Below, piece by piece: positions 40,118 to 49,690 of a stretch of DNA of 64,000 nucleotides. The notes under the pieces are model-generated. The model searched no databases, was not told the origin of the DNA, and was given only the letters and a program-made list of their open reading frames with translations. The first letter of the stretch is position 1, and every line of letters begins with the position of its first letter. The stretch covers positions 135,265,392 through 135,329,391 of the forward strand of contig NC_085046.1 in NCBI RefSeq assembly GCF_963662255.1, written 5' to 3'. The stretch comes from Cinclus cinclus (lineage: Eukaryota; Chordata; Aves; Passeriformes; Cinclidae). The position numbers were made by a program, and so were the translations under genes.

Positions 40118-41732
40118 TGTCCTGGTTTAGGGGTTTTTTTGTTTGTTTGTTTCCTGGCCAATGCACCAAAAATATTATAGTTTGGGTTTGCCAATTTTTA
40201 ATATATTTACCTTTTGTTGTGAAATAGAATTAGGAGTAAAAGTAAAGCAGACCTAAAACTTAAAAGAGAATAAAGAAAAACTTTATTAACAACACAAAGA
40301 AAAATAATAATAAATTCAGAACAGATCTTAAGACCACTTTCTCTTTCCCCTTTGTCACAGCTTAACAACATATAGAGACACTTCAGTCAATTCCTGACTT
40401 AAATAATCTTTTCCAGTTCACTTTAGGGAGAGGAGTTTTTTCTTTTCAGCTATAGGGATCTTTTCAAGGGAGGGGAAAAAAATGAATAAATCAGTTCTCT
40501 CCGGACTTCTCTTTTTTTCAGGAACAGCAGCCACCCTGGATCTGCTATCATGAAACTCCTCCCATCTTCACAGCCTTCCCAGAGATGTGTTCCTGGGCCA
40601 TGTTAAAGTCATGGGATATTACATTTAAGGATGAGCTACTCAAAGGCAAAAGTTCTCTTCAGCTCACTTATCCATGTTCATACTTCATTCCCAAAAACAA
40701 CAGAGATCCCCTTTTTCCCTCCCTTCAAGCACTTTACACCTCACCAGAAACCAACCCCCCCCCCCCTCCCCCCCCCCCCCCTCCCCCCCCCCCCCATGTC
40801 TTTTGCCATGGTTTAAAGGATTTTTTAGTGTAGTACAGTCCACCCCTATAACTGACAAAAAGATTTTTTCAGTCAACCTCCAAGGCGTCTCCTCATTCTC
40901 CTTTGGTCTAGAAACTTAGATTTTGCTTCATTGACTTTGGTGTATTCTTTCTGTTCTTCCTCTCACCCAAGGAAGGATGGAAAGTCTGTAAGTCTTATGT
41001 GAGCACTGGAAAAGTTAAAATCTCCCACAGAAGTTTCAGGGGCTGTGCCAGGCCATGCTGGAGCTGTGTCAGGGTCTCAGGGTGCCCAGGCCACGCTGGA
41101 GGGGCAGGACGAGAACTGCAAAGTGCATCCAGAGGAGAAATGGGTGCCAAGGCCGTGTGTCCATGGCTTTCCCCCGGCGCTGCCCGCCCCCAGCTCCAGC
41201 CGCAGCCCGGGGGTTCTCCCTCTGCCCTGCCCAGCACACAAAGCCCTGGGGGCTCTCCCGAACCGGGCCCGGCTGCCTCCCCCCAGCCCGTGAGGGCGGC
41301 CGGGCGGGCTCGGCCACCCCAGGGCTGCTCCGAGCCAGGGCAGGGCAGGGCCCCCCTGAGCCACGGCCACACCGGGAAAAGGGCGAGGATCTCAGCAATG
41401 GGCTCGGCTTCTTTTGGCTATCGGGGCTCCTGGTTGGAAATGGGGCCCGGCAGCTCCCGAGCCCAGCCCTGCCTGGCCTGGGCCACATCACAGGGGCCCG
41501 GGCCAGGTCGGTGTTACCTTGCGAGAGGATGGAAATGCAAGAGAGTTTTCCTGTCGTTTACTTGCTTTAAATGTGATTCATGGAGCAAACTGACTTTTCC
41601 AGTTGGTTTCTCAGGCTGTCAACAACTAAACCAGCCTCCAACTGGTCCCATCAATTCACAGAGGAAGCTCTCATGGAGAAAAACTTCCTAGTGTGTCCTC
41701 CCCTCAGGTGCTTTCAAGGTAAAACCAACACA
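40118..41732 (-). mobile_element. GC-rich ERV LTR (LTR-C) nested in LTR-A
   Basis: Inserted in block 2/3 of LTR-A. Plus-strand edges are TGTCCTGGTTTAGG at 40118 and aaaccaacaca ending 41732. Flanks are cgatg (40113-40117) and ccatg (41733-41737), a 5-bp duplication with one mismatch. Both strands read TG...CA. The minus orientation is preferred because it starts TGTGTTGGTTTTACC, places AATAAA at 40287-40282 about 165 bp before the 3' end, and ends ctaaaccaggaca, like other bird LTR 3' ends. The centre (about 41040-41520) is very GC-rich with many CpGs, and 40755-40795 is almost pure C. At 1.6 kb it is long for one LTR, so it may include leader sequence or be composite. No gag, pol or env frame is recognised. 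Confidence 0.7.
40755..40795. repeat. poly-C tract with two T interruptions
   Basis: A 41-bp C-run in LTR-C that gives proline- or glycine-only frames. It is a likely polymerase and assembly trouble spot. Confidence 0.95.
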
Positions 41733-42622
41733 CCATGACAGAGCCCTGCTGTCCTAGAGCTGGCTGGACACCATGACAGCTGATGGGAAGTGGTGAATGA
41801 AGAAGGCCTTGTTTTGCTTTGCTTGTGTGTGTGCATTTTGCTTTACCTAATTAACTGTCTTCACATTGACCCATGAGTTTTCTAACTTTTACCCTTCCAA
41901 TTGTCTTGCCCATCCTGCTAGGAGGGTGTGAGCAAGACTGTGTGGTGTTTGGTTGCTGGCTGAAGTTAAACTACAACAGACAGACAGCTGAACATGAGCC
42001 AGCCTGGGTGCTCAAGAAAACGAGTGGTGTCATGGCCTGTATGAGAAAAGAGCATCCAGAAGAACCACGGAAATTATTTCTGCCTGTACTGGGCCCTGGT
42101 GAGGCCACACCTTGAATCTTGTGTTGATTTAGGCCCCTCACTACAAGAAAGACAGTGAGGTGCTGGAGCGTGTCCAGTGAAGGACAGCAGAGTTTGTGAA
42201 GGGTCTGCAGCGCAAGTCTGAAAAGGAGCTGCTGAGGGAGCTGGGGCTGTTCAGCCTGGAGAAAAACAGGCTCAGAGAGGACCTTATTACTCTCCTCAAT
42301 ACCCTGAAAAGAAGTCATGGCCATGTGTGGATAGGGTTCTTCTACCAAGTAGCAATTGGCAAGACAAGGAGAAATGACTTCAAGTTGCACTAGGAAGGTT
42401 TATATTAAATATTAGGAAAATTTCTTCATTAAAAGGATTGCCAGTCTCTGGAACAAGCTGATCAGGACAATGGTTGGGTCACCATCCTTGGGGGTACTTA
42501 GATCTGTAGAAGTGGCAGCTAGGGACGTGGTTTAGCTGTGGACTTGGGAGTACTGGGTTAATGGCTGGATGCAATGATCTTAAATATCTTTTCCAATCTA
42601 AACTATTCTTTGATTATTCTTC

Positions 42623-43559
42623 TACATGTGCAACTACTTTTTTTTTCTTTTTTTCTTTCTTTTTCTTTTTTCTTTTTTTTTAAATCTTAGAATTTCAACT
42701 AAATTCACTGAGAGTTATTAAAATAGGCCAAATAAATTTGGTGTTTCAGTAGATGATCAAAGTAAGATGTGAATTTCAGGTTCTGGACACAGAAGAACCA
42801 TATATTTCAATATCTTAATTACAAATTCTTATGTTATATATCATATTTGGTGGGTCGCAGTGCAGATTGGCATACATATTGATATGTGATAATTTCTACA
42901 CAGTACCAGATTTCTTTTCTAAAAGTGTACTTTTTGAAGTATATCCATTCAAATGACAAAAGCATTTTCTCTTTCCCAGCTGAGAAATATGAGCAAGTTT
43001 TTGAGAAATAGAAGGTTTCCTTGTATCTGTCTACTCCTTGCCAAATCTATTGACAATCTGGATACTTACATTGTCAGACATTCTGATTATGACTTGACTT
43101 CAGGATGAAAATAAAAGTATCAGTTTGTATATAGAAAATATCTGTGTTGAGAAAGTACTAGCAACAAAAGATACTAAAATATCATAACACTACTAGTTTG
43201 TTTGCTTTGTAAATAAGCACATTCACAGATATATGGCATTATATGCTAAATAATATTCGTCTTTCCCTTGTTCTTTTCCAGTATTCTATCAAGATGTCTG
43301 GTAGAAAAAAAAAGTTATAGTAGTTTAGCAGCAAAAGATGTTAGAGTTATTTTAGAAGGAGGCATTTATTCTGTATCCAGAATTTTAAATTTAAAAAGAC
43401 AGTATCAGAGTAATGAATGTTCAGCAAGTGTTACTTGTTACTAAGAAGCAAAACAGCAACAGGCAAAAAAAAACACAACAGTAAATAATCACTAGATGCA
43501 AAACTGCTAGATCTCACAAAACTCTCCCCACAGGAACAAAGAGAAATTTAAAATGGCAG
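42623..43559. other. AT-rich DNA, no gene seen
   Basis: Starts with a T-rich (TTTC-like) stretch at 42637-42680. Nothing else recognised. Confidence 0.6.
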
Positions 43560-44720
43560 AGTAACCCCTCCTAAGATGGTGGCTGCCATGGGCAACCATA
43601 TGTAGGAGACAAAGGAAAAAGGTCATCAGCCTTCCCCCCTCACCTGGCAGCAGCAGCTCTGTTTAGAAAGGTGGCTGGAACATTCTGGTGGCTGGTATTT
43701 AGTCAAGGGCTAGAACTCATGAAGAGACTTTCTCTTGGCAGGAGATGGCAAGACAAGGAAATGTAGCCTGCTAGGGGGGCCTGTTCAGGTGCCAATTGCA
43801 GGCTGCTGGGGGGGGTCCATGGAGGTCCGATGCTCCGACCTGGGAAACGACCAACCTTCACAGAGAGAGGGTCCCACAAGGGACAGTTTTCTGAGGGGGT
43901 CTTCTGGCAGGTCTCCCAGCTGCCAGATAAACTTCAGCAAGCTGCAGCCTGTCACTTCAAGTGATCAACTCTTGGTGAGGTCAGCTCAGTGATTTCAGCT
44001 CTGCTTGCGAGGCTATCCCAGGCTAGCTCAGGGACAGAGACAGAAGCATTGTATGGTGATTCCACCATACAATGAGATTCCTTTATTATCCAGCAGCTCT
44101 GTGAAGGGGACCAGGGACGACAGCTCCCTTGGAGAACTGGGGAGAAGCTGGGGTTTTTATGGGGAAAGCAATGGTGGTACCAAGGGGGAAAAACGAATGG
44201 GTTACAAAGGATTAACATGGGTACTAGGGCATGGTGGGATCCCTGAAGCCTTTGGGGATAGCTCACCATGACAAGAGAAGATGTGCCAACCTAAGGAGCA
44301 TCTTTCCAGGAGGGATGAGATAAGCTAACCACAGCCCATTCAAGGGACATCCCTCCAGGGCAGGGCTGTGGGCAGAGTTGTGGCAGGCCCATTTTCCACC
44401 ACAAGGAAAGGCAAGGCAAAGCATCTGGGCTGGAACGACTTGGTGCCATCTCACCTTGTTGGAGAACTGTGGGCACTTGGACATGGAGCAGGCACTCTAT
44501 TTTTCTGGGCATGGGGCCATGACTTCAGGTAGGCACTCCTGGAATCTGCCTTGAATCAGTCCATCATGCAAGGGAGAAACAAAGAAAAAAAAAAAACAAA
44601 ATACATGAAGTCTCTGCCTTGAGATTAAGCCACCAGGGAAAAGAAAACTTGGCTTGGGTATTTCAACTTTTGCATGGGACTGGCAAACCTGGACCCTAGC
44701 AGTTCTGTATCCAACCATAG
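43560..44720 (-). mobile_element. GC-rich LTR-like block
   Basis: A block of about 1.1 kb whose GC content is clearly above that of its flanks. On the minus strand there is AATAAA (44087-44082) followed directly by the hairpin at 44074-44047, an arrangement like the R region of a retroviral LTR, where the signal sits just before the RNA 3' end. Upstream on the minus strand is a long region that would be U3; downstream, a region that would be U5. I could not fix TG/CA ends or a target-site duplication, and I do not recognise the family. Several open frames on both strands (about 70-105 codons) carry no viral or host motif. It could also be an internal ERV fragment. Confidence 0.45.
44047..44074. 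repeat. Perfect 12-bp hairpin beside a poly(A) signal
   Basis: Arms cattgtatggtg (44047-44058) and caccatacaatg (44063-44074) with the loop attc. Eight bases to the right is TTTATT (minus-strand AATAAA, 44082-44087). Confidence 0.9.
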
Positions 44721-44789
44721 CACCAGCTGTTTAAGAGGCAGTAACAATTTTGGGCACAGGTAGATATGGAATACAATAGTATTTTGAGT

Positions 44790-45256
44790 TACCCAGTACA
44801 GGGACCTTGAAGATTATCTAGTTCCCAACTCCCTGCTGTGGGTGGGGAAACCGTCATTAGAACAGGCTTTGAACACCTCCAGGGATGAGGCATATGCAAT
44901 TTCCTTGAACAACCTCTTCCAGTGCCTCACCACCCTAACAGTAAAAAAAAATTTCCTAATATCTAACAGAAACATTTTCCTTTTCAATTTAAACCCATTG
45001 CAAATGCTCCTGTAAATATTATTGCCCCATCTTTCCTGTAAGTTCCCTTCAGGAACTAGAAGACTTCAATTAGGGCACCCTGAACCACTTTCTTTTCCAG
45101 GCTGAACAATCCCAATTCTCTTCGCCTTTCCTCATAGGAGAGGTTTTCCATTCCTCTGATCAACTTGGTGGCTCTTCTCTGGATTCACTCCAACAGATTA
45201 ATATCTTTCCAGTGTTGAGGAAACACAATACAATACTTGAGGTGCTCTCTAGCATT
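44790..45256 (-). mobile_element. CR1 LINE, 3' UTR fragment
   Basis: A minus-strand CR1 3' region. Landmarks on the plus strand are 'gggaccttgaagattatcta', 'cttgaacaacctcttccagt', 'gcctcaccaccctaacagta', 'aatcccaattctcttcgcc' and 'ggtggctcttctctggattc'. It stops near 'aatacttgaggtgctctct'. The terminal ATTCTATG octamers are worn away on the left side. It lies 617 bp from the next minus-strand CR1 piece; in element order that piece is upstream, so the two may be parts of one copy that lost its RT core. Confidence 0.9.
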
Positions 45257-45872
45257 ATGTTACGCCATATCATCTAACCCCATCTCATTGTATTTCCTTC
45301 ATTTTCACCTTTTTTCCACCTGAAATTCTATGCCTAAATACTGTATTTAATATTCTCTCTTTTCTTTCCTTCCTGATAGACTACTGGAATAATGATATAT
45401 GAAACAAGACAGTGAAGCGTACAATTCGTTTGAAAAGTTTGTAGCTTCTTGTCAATATTACATGTCAGTACTCAAAATCTCCACTGACATGTAACTTCTT
45501 AGAGAATAAAAACATTCTGGTTGGAGACTAACAGCATAAAAATGTCAGAGAGCCTTAACGAATGCAAATAATTTGGCATATTGTCAGCTTTTTAAATTCT
45601 TCAATACATCAGTCATGACTCCATCTCAAGTATTTGACACTAAAAACACTTAGCTGATTTAAAGCTACCATAAGAATAGCCTGAAAGGAAACTTAGCTTT
45701 CTGCCTTCCTGTGGTCTCTGTTTAACAGCTGACAAAATGTTATTAAAATTATTAGAGAGATGCCTCTGGCTGAATTGAGATGCAAATGAGATCATATGCC
45801 AAAGCCAGTAGTATGGATTATTTAACTGTAAATGTGAGGTGGAGAGGGAGAGATAGAAATAGGAAAAGGGGA
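45257..45872. other. Spacer between two CR1 pieces, unassigned
   Basis: AT-rich sequence without CR1 wording. A minus-strand frame from 46038 continues into it to 45640 past the CR1 match, but the added residues do not look like reverse transcriptase. Confidence 0.5.
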
Positions 45873-46444
45873 GGTCTTTCCTTTTTTCCTTTTCAAGAAT
45901 GGTACTTAGATTTCCCCCTTTCAAATGAGTGAGAACTTCATTGTTCTTCCATGGCTTCTCAAATACTATAGGTAGTGGTTTAGCCCTCAGGATGCACAGG
46001 TGCATCTCATCAAGTCCCATGGACTTTTGTACCTTCATGTTCCTTAGATGTCATCAAACTTGATCTTCTCCTGAATGGGTTTCTGTTCATTTTCCCAATA
46101 CCTGCTTTTGCCTTCTCTGGTTAAGGCAGTGTGACTACACTTGCCAGTGAACACTGAGGTATAAAGGTTATTGAGTACTGCAGCCTTCTCCATGTCCAGG
46201 TAACTAGGTCTCCTTTTTCCATCTCTACAGGCTTCATGTTTTCCATATTATTCTGTTAATAAGTGTTGCACCTACAGCAGAAGTGTCTTTTGTTGCTTGT
46301 TATGGTCCTGGACTAGTTTAATTCTACCAAGGCTTCAGCTTTCCTAACCAGGTCCCCACCTGCTTAGACAATTTTTCTGTAGTCCACCTAGGCTGTCTAT
46401 GTCTATCCTTGCCATTCTCTGTAGGCTTTTTTTTTTTTTTTTTG

Positions 46445-46478
<34 letters not shown>

Positions 46479-46795
46479 TGCATGTGTTTGAGTTTGTCCA
46501 GGAACTTCTTGTTCATTCACACAGGGCTCCTGGCATTTTTGCCTGATTTCCTCTTTGTTGGGATACATTACTCCTGAACTTGGAGCAGGCGATCCTTGAC
46601 TATCAACCAGCTTTTTGGTTTACCTCTTCCTTCCAGGTGTTTATCCCACAGTACTCCACCAGCAGAACCCTGAAGAGGTCAAAGTCTGCTCTCCTAAAAT
46701 ACAGGGTAGTGAGCTCACTGTGCATCCTCCTTCCTGCCCTAAGGAGTTTGAGCTCCACCATTTCATGGTCACTGCAGCCCAGGCAGCCAAATACC
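45873..46795 (-). pseudogene. CR1 ORF2 endonuclease-RT linker remnant
   Basis: A CR1 ORF2 part on the minus strand, covering the end of the endonuclease domain and the start of the reverse transcriptase. Near 46788 it reads GCLGCSDHEMVELKLLR, the SDH-containing endonuclease end. Downstream come RRADFDLFRVLL, then the 'TKRKSGKNARRP'-like segment read as 'NKEEIRQKCQEPCVNEQ', a 'VFTGK' box near 46150, and KSMGLDEMHLCILRAKPL (46029-45976) with PIVFEKPWKNNEVL. These match the CR1 'KSMGPDEMHPRVLRELAD.VAKPLSIIFEKSW' pattern, with residues deleted after LRA. A 51-bp T-tract (46427-46477) breaks the frame. The Asp/His of SDH is retained, but the remnant cannot encode a whole enzyme. Confidence 0.9.
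46427..46477. repeat. poly-T tract inside the CR1 remnant
   Basis: T-run with one internal GC. On the CR1 sense strand it is an A-run, where the element normally has a lysine-rich codon stretch, so it probably grew by slippage. Confidence 0.9.
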
Positions 46796-48987
46796 TGTGC
46801 AAAAAAAAGCAAAGCTGAAGAGAAGTGCTGAGTAAGTAACAGATTTTTCCGTTCACTGGAGGTCTTAAAAGAGCAACAAAATGTATCCAGCAACATTTTA
46901 AAGGATTTTTTTTCTCTAAAATTAGGATGAAAGAGTACGTAAAAGAAAAATCAATTAACCAAAACCCATTTGTTTTATATAAAACTGGTTTCCTGAGATT
47001 CTGAATTTTTATAAACTTTTAAAATAGAATGAAATTTGACCTCAAATCAAATTATTTTTTGCATATAATATAAAACTAGTCTCTTCAATATTTTGGTTGA
47101 AGGGATTATATTTCTGATAAAGAAATGGGATACTGTCTAAAATATATATGTATACACATACAAGAAATATCACCTAAAGATTTTTAAGAATGATGTGAAA
47201 TAAATACAACAGTGATCATTGAGAAATTATTTTCTTCTGCATAATTTATCATGATAAATTCATTACTTCATTACCCGAATGTACTTCTTTTGATAAAATA
47301 TGAATAAAATATTTAGCCATATATTAAATAAATGTTACAAGCATTTGTACCCATTGCATTCTGATGTCTGAGATACAATCTAGACAGTAAAATAATTTCC
47401 CAGTGACTGAACTGCCAGCTGTGATTTGTGGTTTTGATATTAAGCACCAACCATTCCATCCAGATTCTTTGATGCAGAAGTATTGATTCAGGAATAACTT
47501 GTTTTATTTTTATATGTTTAAACTCGTCTCTTCTTTACCTCTTAGTTCTAAGTGGTATTTTGTGCCTTTCTACAATGAGGTCCTCACAATGCCAATTGAG
47601 AGAAGAGATACTTCATTGTATCAACTAGCAACAAAGAACTCTTAAGCTAATTTAGCAGCAGCTCTACTTTTAGTATCTTTCATTTAATTCTAACAGGATT
47701 GGTCCACTTTCATGGGCCAACAATCAATTTAATCCATGAAATCAGAAGACTATGGCATGAGTAATAGTACAACATAAATATATTCCTATTGATTTTCCAT
47801 TTGCAAGATCTACCCAAAGTATAAACGTTCATATTTCTTAATGTAAAAAAATCTATAAAATAAATTTTAAATTCATATTCTCTAAGTTTATGTTTCAAGT
47901 TCAGATTTTATTTTAAAGAAGAAGAGTTCTAAAGAAAAAAGTATGCTAGATTTCACAGAAGTAGTGTTACGCATTTTTGTATGCTCAGTTATTTTTCATA
48001 TCATGTTCTTCTGTTGTAGCCAAGTTGCAACCAGGGAAGCATTTATCTGAATCTTGTAACTTCACCAGCTGTCCAGAGATGACTCACTATTTTTTATTAA
48101 GAGAAGAAAAGAAACAGGGTGGAAAGTGACTCTAATGCTTTACTTAAGAATTCAGGCTCATTGACATATTTCCTCATGAGGAAGATTTAGTAACATTCCT
48201 ATGTGCTGAAGTTCCTTTGGTTTAAAAATAATATTTTTTTTCCCTCATAAAACCCACCTCATCACTGTATCTCTCCGGACCATAAACTGTAACTTGCTTT
48301 TCAAATGTCAGTAATACCAGCATGAACATGACCTACTAGGACTTGGAGAGCAGCACATCAATGTTACAATATGCCTCTGAGATTTTTCTACAGTCTATTT
48401 GACCACCTTATACCATCTCTATAATTTATCCTCAGAATTCCAAAAGCAAGCCTTACTGTAAGGTCACAAGAGATCTTTTGTGGAGCAACTGAGCGGGTTT
48501 TTTTAAAAAATCAAGGACTTTTTTGCTATGTGTTTCTGCTTGTACTAGACTGCCCTGAGCTTTACTTTTGAATACAATCCATTAAATGTGCCAGACCTCA
48601 CCACAAAACTCCAAACCAATTAAAACTCTGGCTTCTCAAGCATTTGTATGAGGACAGCAGGAGACATGCTGTCTTAAGGAGAATTATACTCCCCCCTAAC
48701 TTCTTCTTATGAGTATCTCTGAAAATGATGTAAGGGCTACAAAGACCCTTTGGATATGTTCATATGGATGATCAGTTTGTAGTAATGTTGATGCAGTATT
48801 GCAGCATATTTTGTTGATATGATTATGGCTATTCAGTTGTCTCTTGGGTCCTATTTACAGAGAATGCTAAAGGAGCCAGTCAAAATAAGCGATATATTAG
48901 CTCCTCACTGACCTTGAGGTTAAATTCTAAGAGCTCCTGGCATTCACTTCAATAACTAATAAAAGGGCTCCTCTTTCATTGTTGCAG

Positions 48988-49047
48988 CTGCAGAAAGAGC
49001 AAAGCAGACTGGAACAGATGCACAATAAAATATCTATTGAGCTGTAA
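48988..49047 (+). other. Possible short coding exon (speculative)
   Basis: A good-looking 3' splice site precedes this segment: a branch-like 'aataactaat', then a pyrimidine-rich 'ctcctctttcattgttgcag' ending at 48987. The next 19 codons read LQKEQSRLEQMHNKISIEL and then TAA at 49045-49047. The peptide is charged, with leucine/isoleucine at seven-residue spacing (L1, L8, I15), as in a coiled coil. I do not recognise a protein, and no partner exon was found in the window. It may be a chance frame; an 'aataaa' lies inside it. A GT at 49044 could also serve as a weak donor. Confidence 0.2.
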
Positions 49048-49420
49048 AAAACTTAGTTTATCATCTGACACCTTACTAATGGATATTTTCTGTGCTTTTG
49101 CTAAATTTCTAAAATAGGATTTCTAAAAAAAATTCTAAAGCTTTTTTTCTTCCATAGGTTTTAATCCCTTTATGTGTTTTCAGATATGAAATTCACTGGG
49201 TTTTGATTTAGTTGGTATGTTTTCTTAGTTGTTCAAACATATTGCTCATTCTGCAAGTGGTGAGGAAGAAGGGAAGATGTTCACATGGAAGTTTTGTTTT
49301 TTTTTTTTAAAATGAAAGTGTGCTTCATTAGCAAAAGCTTGATTTCTCTTTAATTCCAAGAAATCAATGGACTCTCACAAGCACATCTTACAGACTAAAT
49401 GCACAAATTCTTCATTTTCC

Positions 49421-49460
49421 TCCATAATTGTGTCCACTGGATGGATGACACAATTATGGA
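49421..49460. repeat. Perfect 14-bp inverted repeat (hairpin)
   Basis: Arms tccataattgtgtc (49421-49434) and gacacaattatgga (49447-49460) with the 12-nt loop cactggatggat. It is not in a recognised transposon. Confidence 0.92.
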
Positions 49461-49676
49461 TAATTTCAGTTATTTCATTTGTTTTGCTATCTGCATTTCT
49501 GAAGTAGTCAAAGCTATGGATGTCAAAAAGGTAATTTAACTAACAAAGCAGAAAGATGAATATTTATTTCTGTGGGACAACCTAATCCTTCCCTCCCCCA
49601 CCCAACAGACAAAAGCCTAAATAACTTCATTTGGAAAAACAAACACATAAACCAAACAAAAAAAGCTCCTCCACCA

Positions 49677-49690
49677 CCCCCCCCCCCCCC
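49677..49690. repeat. poly-C tract
   Basis: A 14-bp C-run followed by A-rich sequence. It gives a glycine run on the minus strand. Confidence 0.93.

Larger units (their letters stand above)
39075..41978 (+). mobile_element. Avian ERV solo-type LTR (LTR-A), itself split twice
   Basis: An LTR inserted in the CR1 at 39074/41979. It begins TGAGTTGGTTTTGTCTGAG and ends ggctgaagttaaactacaaca, so it has TG...CA ends. Its own sequence is in three blocks: 39075-39170, about 39848-40117 and about 41733-41978, near 600 bp in total. Block 1 has 'tggggctatgttttggattt'. Block 2 has 'ggccaaagggatattc' and 'tatatagagaggaggaag' (the TATA-like region). Block 3 has 'gggaagtggtgaatga', 'ttgttttgctttgcttg', 'acccatgagttttctaac' and the end. 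That order matches a widespread bird ERVL-type LTR, plus orientation. No internal viral genes are present, so this is a solo LTR left by recombination between the two LTRs, or a fragment. Confidence 0.82.
38450..42622 (+). mobile_element. CR1 LINE interrupted by nested insertions
   Basis: One plus-strand CR1 in two parts, 38450-39074 and 41979-42622, about 1.27 kb once the insert is removed. The left part covers the ORF2 reverse transcriptase and C-terminal region and ends at 'ggacctggagatgctggtacag'. The right part resumes at 'gacagacagctgaacatgag'. In the CR1 consensus these phrases are adjacent, so the break is an insertion, not two elements. The right part runs through 'gaggtgctggagcgtgtcc' and 'ggctgttcagcctggagaa' to the terminal octamers actattctttgattattctt. 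The flanking 5-mers tacag (39070-39074) and gacag (41979-41983) fit a target-site duplication with one mismatch. The 5' end is truncated near 38450. Confidence 0.9.

Noticed and set aside
40999..41691. A 230-codon plus-strand open frame, with overlapping frames on both strands
   Set aside because: It lies in the GC-rich core of LTR-C, where stop codons are rare in all frames. It is arginine/proline/glycine-rich with no domain, and overlaps equally open frames of other phases.
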